A stretch of DNA of 64,000 nt, from NCBI RefSeq assembly GCF_032399705.1, contig NZ_CP135922.1, positions 5,270,001-5,334,000 on the forward strand, written 5' to 3'. Origin of the DNA: Paenibacillus sp. BIC5C1. GTDB taxonomy: Bacteria; Bacillota; Bacilli; Paenibacillales; Paenibacillaceae. The notes beneath the pieces were generated by a model. That model was not told where the DNA came from. It made no database searches and was given only the letters and a program-made list of their open reading frames with translations. Below are positions 54,664 to 63,409 of the stretch, piece after piece. Both the position numbers and the translations under genes were made by a program. Numbering within the stretch: position 1 is the first letter of the stretch; every line of letters begins with the position of its first letter.

Positions 54664-55452
54664 ATGTCTATTCCAAAAAAAGCTTCATTGTTTGCCATGT
54701 TAATTATGATTCTGTTGGTTGCTGCAGCTTGTGGCGAAAAAGCGGATAACAACGCCAAAACAAACGAATCAACTGCAACGAAAACTACTGCCGGCACTGA
54801 CACAGACACGGCGAAGACAGAAGATACGGAGAACACGGAAAGCTCCGAAGCATCCACTTCCGAGTCCAAGGAAACAGATAGCTCCAAAGACGTTGAATTG
54901 GGAACCACAGAAAAAGGCTCTTACAACAATGACTATTTTGGTGTATCGCTGAAATTCCCCGAAGCTTGGGAGTTCCAGGATGCCGAAGGCATGAACGAGC
55001 TGACTAACGCTTCCTCCGAAGTTATTGCCGGAGACGATGAAACGAAGAAAAAACAAATTGAACTATCTCAGGCCAAAACACTGAACCTGTTGATGGCTTC
55101 ACAATATCCACTGAACGGAAGTCAGGTTGGTCCTTCCGCTATGGCGATCGCTGAAAAAGTAAGCCTGCTGCAAGGAATCCGCACCGGTAAAGATTATCTG
55201 AAAGCAACGAAGAAATTCATGATGGACAGCCAGTTCCCTTATGAATACAAGGAATTCACAACCGAAACGATCGGTGGCAAAGAGATGGATCTGATGCAAA
55301 TTACGATGGATGCGGGCAACGGTTCAACCATTACGCAAGATTACTACAGTACCATTATTGAAGGTTATGCATTCAACTTCATCTTCACCTATTTGGATGA
55401 TACCACTAAGGCCGAGATCGACAACATCAAGAAATCCGTTCAGTTTAAATAA
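54664..55452 (+). CDS. Lipoprotein of unknown function
   Basis: A 262-residue lipoprotein: signal peptide with lipobox VAAAC, then a 55-residue Thr/Glu/Ser-rich linker (to about residue 78). The globular domain starts YNNDYFGVSLKFPEAWEFQD. The YFGVSLKFPxxW pattern and the ending YAFNFIFTYLDDTTKAEIDN recall PsbP/DUF-type surface lipoproteins common in Bacilli. The function is unknown. AGGAGGG precedes the ATG. It may be under control of the LuxR-type regulator upstream. A strong terminator follows. Confidence 0.8.
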   Translation: MSIPKKASLFAMLIMILLVAAACGEKADNNAKTNESTATKTTAGTDTDTAKTEDTENTESSEASTSESKETDSSKDVELGTTEKGSYNNDYFGVSLKFPEAWEFQDAEGMNELTNASSEVIAGDDETKKKQIELSQAKTLNLLMASQYPLNGSQVGPSAMAIAEKVSLLQGIRTGKDYLKATKKFMMDSQFPYEYKEFTTETIGGKEMDLMQITMDAGNGSTITQDYYSTIIEGYAFNFIFTYLDDTTKAEIDNIKKSVQFK

Positions 55453-55486
55453 TACACTCACTGTCACAGTGCATGCTGTGCATGAA

Positions 55487-55534
55487 AAGAACCCCGCGCA
55501 ATGACGTTCCACAGTCATTGCCGGGGTTCTTTTG
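55487..55534. terminator. Bidirectional terminator
   Basis: AAAAGAACCCCG-CAATGAC and GTCATTG-CGGGGTTCTTTT arms lie between the convergent lipoprotein and ABC ATPase genes. Confidence 0.9.
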
Positions 55535-55556
55535 GAGTGAAAATGAATGTTTTGCC

Positions 55557-57308
55557 TTATCCGGAAATGGCCACCCAATGTCCCTCTTTCACTTCCACCC
55601 ACTGAGACTGTTCCAGATTATAGCGATCTTCCACTTCGACTGTCTCTCGTGGTGTTTGGTTAACTGCAAGACGTTTTTTCTTCGCTTCCACAGCCGGGTC
55701 CGGCACCGGAATGGCCGATAACAAGGCCTTTGTGTATGCATGCTGAGGATTCGAATATAACTCTTCACTTTCTGCTAACTCCACAATTTTCCCGTTATAC
55801 ATGACAGCCACACGATCACTGATATGTTTAACCATGGACAGGTCATGTGCGATGAACAGATATGTCAGACCAAGTCGCTGCTGCAATTCTTCAAGCAGTT
55901 GTACGATCTGTGCCTGAATGGACACATCCAGCGCAGACAAAGGCTCGTCACATACAATAAATTCAGGTTCCACAGCCAGCGCACGAGCGATTCCGATCCG
56001 CTGCCGTTGACCACCCGAAAATTCATGAGGGTATCGCTGTGCATGAGCCGGATCGAGCCCCACCATCTCCAGCAATTCCTCCACACGCTTTTCCCGTTCA
56101 GCAGGGCTGCCGGCAAGATGGTGAATATCCAAGGCTTCGCCAATAATGTCCATAATTCTAAATTTGGGATTAAGCGAGGCATACGGGTCCTGGAAAATAA
56201 TTTGCATATGTCTCCTCATCGTTTTCATCTCTGAGGCAGAGAGGCGGTTGAGCGGCACTCCCTTGAACAGCACATCTCCACCTGTAGGTTCATGCAGTCG
56301 CAGAATGGCTCGGCCTGTAGTCGATTTCCCGCTACCCGATTCGCCAACGACCCCCAGCGTCTCCCCCTGGCGGATCTCGAAACTGATATCGTTCACAGCT
56401 TTTAAAGTGTTGCCTTTACCCAGATTAAAATGTTGCTTGAGGGACTTCACTTCCAGTAAAGGCTGATCATCCTCCAAATCGCGTGGCACCAACGAGACGA
56501 GTTTTGGCTTTTTCTTCTCGTCCAGTCGAGGTAATGCATTCAACAACCTTGCTGTGTATGGATGCTTCGGATTAGCAAAAATCTCTGTGGTTGTGCCGGA
56601 TTCCACAATCTGCCCGTCTTTCATGACCACGACCCGATCACACATGCCTGCCACTACTCCGAGATCATGGGTAATCAGAATAATAGAGGTGCCCAGCTGT
56701 GCCTGCATATCTTTCATCAAATGAAGGATTTGGGCCTGGATAGTAACATCAAGCGCAGTTGTAGGTTCATCCGCAATCAGCAATTCAGGACGGCAAGCAA
56801 GAGCAATAGCGATCATCACCCGCTGACGCATACCTCCGGAGAATTCATGTGGGTACTGGTTGAAACGTATTTCACTCCGGGTGATACCAACGAGCTCCAG
56901 CATGGCAATCGCCTGCTTCTTCGCTTCCCCTCTGGAAAGCTTCTGATGTTTAATCAGACTTTCGGTAATCTGTTTTCCGATCTTCACGGTCGGATTAAGA
57001 GAACTCATAGGGTCCTGAAAGATCATGCCGATGTCACGGCCACGGATACTTTCCATCTCTTTTTGCGTTTTATGGACCAGATCTACCCCTTTAAACAGGA
57101 TCTCACCCTTTTTCATCTGCGAAGGAGGAGAGGCAAGCAGTCTCATAATGGAACGTGCCGTAACACTCTTCCCACTGCCGGATTCCCCTACAATGCCAAG
57201 TGTTTCCCCTTTCCGTACTTCAAAACTGACTTCTTTCACCGCCTGAAATTCACTCTCTCCGGAATGAAAAGAAACGGACAACTCATTTACTTTCAACAAA
57301 GGTTGCAT
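55557..57308 (-). CDS. Double ATP-binding subunit of an oligopeptide-type ABC transporter
   Basis: A 583-residue cytoplasmic ATPase with two complete ABC domains in one chain, equal to OppD and OppF joined. Domain 1 (about 1-265) has [17 protein letters not shown] and [10 protein letters not shown]. Domain 2 (about 285-545) has [17 protein letters not shown] and [10 protein letters not shown]. Each ends with the oligopeptide-transporter tail ([31 protein letters not shown]). It would power the two permeases encoded divergently at 57455 and 58910. ATG at 57308 is chosen over earlier frame positions; the ribosome site is modest. Confidence 0.92.
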   Translation of the reverse strand: MQPLLKVNELSVSFHSGESEFQAVKEVSFEVRKGETLGIVGESGSGKSVTARSIMRLLASPPSQMKKGEILFKGVDLVHKTQKEMESIRGRDIGMIFQDPMSSLNPTVKIGKQITESLIKHQKLSRGEAKKQAIAMLELVGITRSEIRFNQYPHEFSGGMRQRVMIAIALACRPELLIADEPTTALDVTIQAQILHLMKDMQAQLGTSIILITHDLGVVAGMCDRVVVMKDGQIVESGTTTEIFANPKHPYTARLLNALPRLDEKKKPKLVSLVPRDLEDDQPLLEVKSLKQHFNLGKGNTLKAVNDISFEIRQGETLGVVGESGSGKSTTGRAILRLHEPTGGDVLFKGVPLNRLSASEMKTMRRHMQIIFQDPYASLNPKFRIMDIIGEALDIHHLAGSPAEREKRVEELLEMVGLDPAHAQRYPHEFSGGQRQRIGIARALAVEPEFIVCDEPLSALDVSIQAQIVQLLEELQQRLGLTYLFIAHDLSMVKHISDRVAVMYNGKIVELAESEELYSNPQHAYTKALLSAIPVPDPAVEAKKKRLAVNQTPRETVEVEDRYNLEQSQWVEVKEGHWVAISG

Positions 57309-57454
57309 GTGATCACCAGCCCTCATCCATATTTTCACATGTGCTCATATGTATACTCTTCCATACCTTGACAATTAAATAGACTCTAAATAATATATAC
57401 TATATCAATCGGAATAATGCAATTTAAAATGAGATGAAAGGAGGCTCGCATGGT

Positions 57455-58897
57455 TTGAATCTTGCAAAAGGCAGCAAAATGTCACAGCTTGTTTACACCC
57501 TGGGATTTAATTATGGCAAAATGCTGCTTCATCCCTCCTATCGATATGTTCTATTTATTCTCGGACTGCCCGTTAATCTGGTTGTGCTTCTGATCTGGCA
57601 CTCTAGACGAAAAAGGGATGGCTGGGCCGTGGTTCAACAAGCTGTTGAGCACGATATGCTCTCCACTTCTTACCGGGATAAACTTCGAATGGACGTGGAA
57701 GAACAGTTGAGGCGTAAACATCGTTTCTTTCAGCAGCAAGTTAGTGAGGCAGAGTTTAAACGTCAAACGGAGGAATGGCTGGAGGAATCCGTTCAGAAGG
57801 AGTTAAAGGAACGAACGTTCAGCAAGCTTCAGGAACAGGGGAAACAGCGCCTGACGATGGCTGATACATTCCAATCGATAATTGATAAACCTTGGTTCCT
57901 TGCGATATCGGTTATTCCTGGCTGTCTGATGTACGCCATGATGTTTCTGTATGGCAATCCTTATCTAAAGTACATATTCGAAAGAATTCTGATGACGGTA
58001 TTCGTCATTCTGGGCGTAGCAACACTTGTATTCACCATCTTGTACCTGTCTCCATTCAATCCGGCAGCCAACATTCTCGGAGAGACAGCAACACAGGAAC
58101 AGATCGCAGCTTTTAACCATGTGTATGGCCTGGATCAGCCCTATCTTGTCCAACTCTGGAACAATATCAAGGGCATAGCGCTATTTGATCTCGGCAAGTC
58201 TTTTTCAGGGAATGAAGATGTCACGGCTACGATCGCCAGAAAGTTTCCAATCACGTTAACACTGGCTGTGATCTCCTTGTTGCTTGCCCTTGTCATTGCA
58301 TTACCCATCGGTATCATCTCGGCGATCAAGCCCAATTCACTGTTTGATTACACATTCATGTTTATTGCATTGATTGGATTATCGATTCCGAATTTCTGGC
58401 AAGGACTCATCTTTATCCTGAATTTTTCGATCAAGCTGCAGTGGCTTCCGGCTACCTTCAATCCACAGAACTGGCTGTCTATTATTATGCCAACGATTGT
58501 TCTGGGAACGGGATTAACCGCTGCGGTGGCCCGTATGACTCGCTCTTCCACACTGGAAGTTATTCATGAGGATTACGTAATGACTGCTCGTGCCAAAGGA
58601 TTAAGTGAACGACAGGTTCTGCTGAAACATGCTGTGCGCAATGCGCTAATTCCAATCGTAACCGTTGTAGGTCTTCAATTTGGAGGCATGCTTGGCGGGG
58701 CGGCTGTAACGGAGAAAGTATTTAATATCAGCGGTCTCGGCAGCTACATTGTGGATAAACAGTTTATCCCTGATATTCCGAGCATTATGGGCGGGGTCAT
58801 ATACACAGCGATTACGATCTCCATCATTAATGTTGTGGTAGATCTGTTGTACGCTTTTGTCGATCCAAGGGTCCGTTCCAAGATGAAACAATATTAA
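57455..58897 (+). CDS. OppB/DppB-type ABC permease with N-terminal extension
   Basis: A 480-residue membrane protein. The C-terminal 310 residues are an ordinary OppB-type permease, beginning YIFERILMTVFVILGVATLV and including DLGKSFSGN and the ATPase-contact loop DYVMTARAKGLSERQVLLKH. About 170 residues precede this. They comprise one helix near 20-40, a highly charged coiled-coil-like stretch (EEQLRRKHRFFQQQVSEAEF and onward) and a second helix. Normal OppB proteins lack this part. TTG at 57455 lies 10 bases after AAAGGAGG; ATG at 57479 is an alternative. A tiny ATG-GTT-TGA frame overlaps the TTG. Confidence 0.88.
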   Translation: MNLAKGSKMSQLVYTLGFNYGKMLLHPSYRYVLFILGLPVNLVVLLIWHSRRKRDGWAVVQQAVEHDMLSTSYRDKLRMDVEEQLRRKHRFFQQQVSEAEFKRQTEEWLEESVQKELKERTFSKLQEQGKQRLTMADTFQSIIDKPWFLAISVIPGCLMYAMMFLYGNPYLKYIFERILMTVFVILGVATLVFTILYLSPFNPAANILGETATQEQIAAFNHVYGLDQPYLVQLWNNIKGIALFDLGKSFSGNEDVTATIARKFPITLTLAVISLLLALVIALPIGIISAIKPNSLFDYTFMFIALIGLSIPNFWQGLIFILNFSIKLQWLPATFNPQNWLSIIMPTIVLGTGLTAAVARMTRSSTLEVIHEDYVMTARAKGLSERQVLLKHAVRNALIPIVTVVGLQFGGMLGGAAVTEKVFNISGLGSYIVDKQFIPDIPSIMGGVIYTAITISIINVVVDLLYAFVDPRVRSKMKQY

Positions 58898-58909
58898 AGC
58901 AGGTGCACT

Positions 58910-60424
58910 ATGACAAAATCGGGTTCACTTACACAAGAAATGCGTTTTCGGCTTAAGTCTTCACAGGAGTACAGTCAGGCGAGCTTCGCCTGGGTCACTT
59001 CCGTTCTCTTGTCGGTGTTACTGTTGTTCAACAGTTATGACTGGAGCCTTCAGGCGTTCAGACCATTTCTGCTAACTGCGCTCGGAATCTACCTATTTTT
59101 CACGCTGGTCCAGAGTGTGCTGACGCTCCGGATTCGGAGAAGCCTGATTCGGCAGGGAACAATCTCTGTGCTGACTCGCAGACTCGCCTGGGTTCAGCTG
59201 TTTGGTATCATTTCAGGCAATATCTTTATCGTGACGGCCGCTTTTCATCTGATCAAGAAAACAAAGAGCATTGAGTATACATTTGCGGTGTATATGCTAC
59301 TGACCCAGCTGTTCGTTATTGGGGTCTCGGCACTCAATATGTTTAAACCGTATGTTGCGGATACGTTTTTGCCAGCTATGGCTGTGCTCGTACTTGTGCT
59401 TGTCATTGATATGATTGTGCTGTTTATCGTATCCCGGTATACCTCAGCCTCGATCATCCCACGCTGGATGTTGGGCGTGAGCACGATCCTCATTCTGACT
59501 TCGGTCACAGGGAATGTATTCGCACTGCTGCTGGGTATCTCCATCATTGGACGAATCCGCAGACAGGGTAAACAGAAATCCAACTTCTGGAATGATCTGT
59601 GGGAGCGTCTTGCTCCAAATGTCACGGCCATGTCCGGTTTGTTTTTTATCATCTTCCTGTTCTCGATATCGATTTGCAGCTTCTTTACTTTTGATTACAG
59701 CATGGCTGTAGAAAATAACTACTCGGCCTTGCTTCAATCCCCATCGCTCGCCTATCCCTTGGGAACAGATGACTTTGGACGATGTTTATTTTCCCGGATT
59801 GTATTCGGCGCCCGTATATCGTTGATCGTAGGCTTCATGTCGACTCTGATCCCGGTTCTGATAGGCGGTATTCTCGGAGCATTCTCGGGATTCTATGGAA
59901 GACACACGGACAATATCATCATGCGACTGCTGGATATCCTCTATGCCATTCCGGGTATTCTGCTCGCCATTGCCATCATTGCGGCGTTCGGGGCCAACAC
60001 GGTCAATCTTATTCTGGCACTCAGCCTGGGCTCAATCCCAACTTATGCACGAACCATGAGGGCCAGTGTGCTCTATGTATCTACGTTTGAATTTGTTGAA
60101 GCTGCACGTGCACTGGGTTACAACAATCGCTCCATTATTTTCAAACATATTATTCCGAACTCGCTCGCACCCATGATTATCAAGTCCACACTTACGATCG
60201 GCGGAGCGGTCATTGCCACCAGCAGTCTGAGTTATTTGGGGCTCGGTGTGGAGCCGCATATTCCCGAGTGGGGCAACATTCTCAAGCTGGGCAGCACATA
60301 TCTGGAAACCCATTCGTATCTGGCCATCTATCCAGGTCTTGCGATCATTCTGCTTGTTCTCTCGTTCAACTTTCTGGGTGACGGACTGCGCGATGCGCTT
60401 GATCCGAAGCTGGAAAAGGCTTAA
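58910..60424 (+). CDS. OppC/DppC-type ABC permease with N-terminal membrane extension
   Basis: A 504-residue membrane protein. From about residue 228 it is a normal OppC-type permease: YPLGTDDFGRCLFSRIVFGA, then MRLLDILYAIPGILLAIAII, the EAA-type loop FVEAARALGYNNRSIIFKHI and the end FNFLGDGLRDALDPKLEKA. The first 225 residues add about six hydrophobic helices (for example TSVLLSVLLLFNSYDW and AVLVLVLVIDMIVLFIVSRY) that standard OppC lacks. The gene starts 12 bases after the previous permease and is followed at 57 bases by the binding protein, forming one operon. Confidence 0.88.
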   Translation: MTKSGSLTQEMRFRLKSSQEYSQASFAWVTSVLLSVLLLFNSYDWSLQAFRPFLLTALGIYLFFTLVQSVLTLRIRRSLIRQGTISVLTRRLAWVQLFGIISGNIFIVTAAFHLIKKTKSIEYTFAVYMLLTQLFVIGVSALNMFKPYVADTFLPAMAVLVLVLVIDMIVLFIVSRYTSASIIPRWMLGVSTILILTSVTGNVFALLLGISIIGRIRRQGKQKSNFWNDLWERLAPNVTAMSGLFFIIFLFSISICSFFTFDYSMAVENNYSALLQSPSLAYPLGTDDFGRCLFSRIVFGARISLIVGFMSTLIPVLIGGILGAFSGFYGRHTDNIIMRLLDILYAIPGILLAIAIIAAFGANTVNLILALSLGSIPTYARTMRASVLYVSTFEFVEAARALGYNNRSIIFKHIIPNSLAPMIIKSTLTIGGAVIATSSLSYLGLGVEPHIPEWGNILKLGSTYLETHSYLAIYPGLAIILLVLSFNFLGDGLRDALDPKLEKA

Positions 60425-60481
60425 CCGATTCTCAGCTCAATTTGATTTCCATTGATTATGAACTTATCTGGAGGTATTTTC

Positions 60482-62308
60482 ATGAAAAAGCGTATGCTGA
60501 TAGCACTACTATTAACTTTTGTCCTTGTGGTCTCCGGTTGCAGTGTGAAGACCAAGACGGAATCCCAGTCCGAAACCGCACCATCGGACACAGCAGAAAA
60601 CACACAAAACCAAAAACCGGTTGACATCGAATTACTGGCTCAGAGCTCTTCCGAAAATGACGTGAACATTATCCGGGACCAACTCACCAAGAATGGCTTC
60701 AATGTTAAGCTGAACCTGCAGCCGGATTACGGCAGCTACAAATCCCAGCAGGATGCAGGCAATTATGACATTGCGCTGTCCAGTTGGACAACGGTAACCG
60801 GGAATCCGGATTACGCAGTTCGTTCACTCTTCAAGACAGGCGGAGACTACAGCATCCTGGCTGATGAAGAAATCGATAAACTCATTGACCAGGCTGCTAC
60901 CCAGACTCCGGACGAATACAAGGATACGTATAAACAATTGGAGGACCGCTTGGTAACCGACCAAGCCTATATCGCTCCGCTGTACATTTCCCTGAAAAGT
61001 CAGGCTGTGAACAAAGACATTCTCAATGCAGACACCGTTCGCTTGTCCAAATCCCGCGCCATGGCATGGGAACCGATTGAATTCAAAGACAGCTCCAAAA
61101 ATACAAAAGAACCATTAATTCTGACACAAACCGCTTCTGTCCTGACTTCCCTTGACCCGATCAAAGGAAATGACGGTTCCATCAACCAACTGAACACCAA
61201 CATGTATGTACGTCTCGTTAACCTGACAGATGACGATCAACTTACACCAGAAGGTTCCCTCTCCCACAATTTCAGCATTGCTGAGGGGAACTCGGAGTAT
61301 TACTTCATTCTCAGAGACGATATCAACTTTGCCAAGATTGAACATAAAAAAGCGGTAGATACGGGAGAACGCGTCGGTGCAGATGACGTCATCTTCTCTC
61401 TCGATCGCGCCAAAAACAAAGATTCCGTACCCGATCACCGGACATACAGTCTTCACGAACATATCAAGGAAGCCGAGTTGGTAACCGATCTGGGTGCCTT
61501 GGAATCCGTTCAGCAATCCAGTGGCAGCGGTACGGTTAAAGACGCATTGGAGCAAGGGCTTGGCACCAAAATTACCGAACTGGTTACGGACAAAAACAAA
61601 GCCGATAACGCTGCCGGGAAGTATCAGGTTGTAAAACTCACAACCACGGAACCTTTCCCGCAAGTATTGAACTATCTGGCTCACCAATCTGCTGGCATTG
61701 TGTCCAAAAAGCAGGTTGAGAGCATCAATACGTATGATGTTGCTTCGTTTGACGTGAATAAAGACATTCCTTACGGCGATCAGAATACTGTGACTGAAGG
61801 CGCTGCGTACAACAACACCCTGTATGCCAGCGGCCCATATATCTTGGCATATAAAAATGATTACGAAGGTGTATTCTATCAGAATCCCGGCTACCGTAAA
61901 GGCTCCGAATATGCACCCAAAATCTCTCAGGTGAATGTTCGGTTTATCTCCGATGCTGACAGTGCATTGTCTGCTCTTCGCAGCAGTGAAATCCACCTGT
62001 ACTACGGAGTGTCTGAAACAAAGTATGACATCATCAAAAATGACAGCAAATTGCAATTGCAGAGCATTCCGAGCAATGCGGTTTCCTATCTGTTGTTCAA
62101 CACAGCCAACCGGGAAGTTGCCAAGAGCAGTGACCTGAGAAAATCCGTGCTCTATTCCATTAATCAGGATGACATTTTGCAGTTCTACAAAAACAACAAA
62201 CTTAAGTCATATTCTACAGTAAGTCCACTCGTGCAGACCGGGAATGAATTGAAATCCGATCCGGCAAAAGTGAAAGAATTTTTGAGCGCATACCAAGCTT
62301 CCAAGTAA
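60482..62308 (+). CDS. Oligopeptide-type binding lipoprotein with swapped (circularly permuted) halves
   Basis: A 608-residue lipoprotein with lipobox VVSGC at residue 20. Residues about 47-200 look like the C-terminal part of a family-5 solute-binding protein: NIIRDQLTKNGFNVKLNLQ, then YDIALSSWTTVTGNPDYAV, and the closing WEPIEFKDSSKN. From about 210 the normal N-terminal part begins: EPLILTQTASVLTSLDPIKG, then ADDVIFSLDRAKN, on to YLLFNTANREVAKSSDLRKS. The chain ends at KVKEFLSAYQASK, where an ordinary protein would run into the segment found here at the front. ATG at 60482 follows GGAGG. It serves the two permeases upstream. Confidence 0.88.
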   Translation: MKKRMLIALLLTFVLVVSGCSVKTKTESQSETAPSDTAENTQNQKPVDIELLAQSSSENDVNIIRDQLTKNGFNVKLNLQPDYGSYKSQQDAGNYDIALSSWTTVTGNPDYAVRSLFKTGGDYSILADEEIDKLIDQAATQTPDEYKDTYKQLEDRLVTDQAYIAPLYISLKSQAVNKDILNADTVRLSKSRAMAWEPIEFKDSSKNTKEPLILTQTASVLTSLDPIKGNDGSINQLNTNMYVRLVNLTDDDQLTPEGSLSHNFSIAEGNSEYYFILRDDINFAKIEHKKAVDTGERVGADDVIFSLDRAKNKDSVPDHRTYSLHEHIKEAELVTDLGALESVQQSSGSGTVKDALEQGLGTKITELVTDKNKADNAAGKYQVVKLTTTEPFPQVLNYLAHQSAGIVSKKQVESINTYDVASFDVNKDIPYGDQNTVTEGAAYNNTLYASGPYILAYKNDYEGVFYQNPGYRKGSEYAPKISQVNVRFISDADSALSALRSSEIHLYYGVSETKYDIIKNDSKLQLQSIPSNAVSYLLFNTANREVAKSSDLRKSVLYSINQDDILQFYKNNKLKSYSTVSPLVQTGNELKSDPAKVKEFLSAYQASK

Positions 62309-62317
62309 CAATAAAGA

Positions 62318-62369
62318 TAAACGGCTGCCACCCGGATCAATCCAGGATCCGGATGACAGCCGTTTTATT
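62318..62369. terminator. Bidirectional terminator
   Basis: AAACGGCTG-CCGGATC and GATCCGG-CAGCCGTTT arms with a trailing T-rich run lie between the convergent binding-protein and membrane-protein genes. Confidence 0.85.
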
Positions 62370-62385
62370 TTATTGAAAGAATACA

Positions 62386-62877
62386 CTATGATGAGCAGTC
62401 TGCCTGATACTTTCGCTGTACGCAGGGCAACAGAGTGACGATCTGGATCCCCACTCCCCAGGCAAAATAGACAAGATGGATGACAGATACTTGCTGGATC
62501 CAGTAAACCTGTATCATAATCCAGATGATCAGAGCAAATCCCGTATATAAGGAGAACGTCCATCCCCAGTATTGATTCGAGTAGAGATTCAGTTTTTCAC
62601 CTATTTCCCAGTGAGTGCGACGAAGGAGTGAAATGGCAATGATCATTGGCATAACACCAAGAACCAACAATAGTATAATCCCGGGGATCAAAAAACTGCC
62701 AAACGGGGATTGTTCCAACAATGAATTCGGCATGTTGACAAGGTTTCCCGATGGATCAATAATGAGTGCTCCCCCTCCAATGATCGCACCAATGGCCAGT
62801 AACCCCTGCATCATAATGAGCGCCCACGACCTTCCCGGTCCACATTCACGCTTCATTCCATCAGCACTAGTTCTCAT
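62386..62877 (-). CDS. Four-helix membrane protein of unknown function
   Basis: A 163-residue protein with four likely membrane helices: ALIMMQGLLAIGAIIGGGAL (about 19-40), FLIPGIILLLVLGVMPMIIA (about 62-83), FSLYTGFALIIWIMIQVYWI (about 108-127) and VIHLVYFAWGVGIQIVTLLP (about 131-151). No known motif is seen. The ATG has GGAGGGTG 7 bases before it. It is divergent from the small LexA-box gene at 63061. Confidence 0.75.
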   Translation of the reverse strand: MRTSADGMKRECGPGRSWALIMMQGLLAIGAIIGGGALIIDPSGNLVNMPNSLLEQSPFGSFLIPGIILLLVLGVMPMIIAISLLRRTHWEIGEKLNLYSNQYWGWTFSLYTGFALIIWIMIQVYWIQQVSVIHLVYFAWGVGIQIVTLLPCVQRKYQADCSS

Positions 62878-63001
62878 CCCTCACCCTCCAGACATGATAC
62901 AGATTTTACTGAACGTTCTATTCCATTTTCACATATGGAAAAGGCTGAATCCTGTGCTCTTTCTCACTAAAATCGTCCAAAAAATTCGATTATGGTAAAA
63001 C

Positions 63002-63030
63002 TTGATAAAAGAACGTACGTTCGGTATAAT
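63002..63030 (+). promoter_or_regulatory. Promoter of the small gene at 63061
   Basis: -35 TTGATA (63002-63007), a 17-base spacer and consensus -10 TATAAT (63025-63030). The spacer contains the LexA-type palindrome at 63011-63022. Confidence 0.85.
63011..63022. promoter_or_regulatory. LexA (SOS) box
   Basis: GAACGTACGTTC is a perfect GAAC-N4-GTTC palindrome, the Bacillus LexA/DinR operator core, and sits between the -35 and -10, where repressor binding would block polymerase. Confidence 0.7.
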
Positions 63031-63060
63031 AGAGATATACTTAATGAGCGAGAGGCAGAT

Positions 63061-63261
63061 ATGGACGACAAATTTATTAAGGAACTACGCGAGATTAGCC
63101 GGGACGACAGACGAAGATCAGAATTTATGATCCAGGGCATGAAAGAAACACTACAGGGAAGAAAAGAAGAAAGTATATTCAAACGCTGGATTCGGCGTAA
63201 GAAGACAGAGAAGAAAATTTCACAACGATTCAATCAGGATCCCTCTTCGGATCAAAAGTAA
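63061..63261 (+). CDS. Small, highly charged protein with an SOS-type promoter
   Basis: A 66-residue, strongly charged and probably helical protein (DDKFIKELREISRDDRRRSE, then GRKEESIFKRWIRRKKTEKK). No signal peptide, membrane helix or known domain is seen. ATG at 63061 has GAGAGG 6 bases upstream and lies about 30 bases after the -10; the longer frame begins upstream of the promoter and is excluded. With the LexA box it would be made during DNA damage. Small SOS proteins often act on cell division or nucleases, but no such role can be assigned here. A terminator follows. Confidence 0.75.
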   Translation: MDDKFIKELREISRDDRRRSEFMIQGMKETLQGRKEESIFKRWIRRKKTEKKISQRFNQDPSSDQK

Positions 63262-63266
63262 CCACA

Positions 63267-63296
63267 TAAAAAGGAGGCGTAGTACGCCTCCTTTAT
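63267..63296. terminator. Intrinsic terminator after the small LexA-box gene
   Basis: AAAGGAGGCG and CGCCTCCTTT perfect arms with a 5-base loop and flanking A and T runs. Confidence 0.9.
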
Positions 63297-63409
63297 TATT
63301 TATATGAATGCCTATTCGTCTAGACGTTGTATGGATTGGATACTTCTTCTAGTTCACATTCTCTACCCTGGAGCAAGAAAATTGAATTATGCAAAATAAA
63401 AACGTTACT

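Noticed and set aside
61115..62056. 313-codon open frame opposite the binding lipoprotein
   Set aside because: It is antisense to a gene with a clear lipobox and family motifs; no plausible start or domain.
62910..62925. GAACGTTC near 62913 as a second LexA box
   Set aside because: It lacks the four-base spacer of the Bacillus LexA operator.
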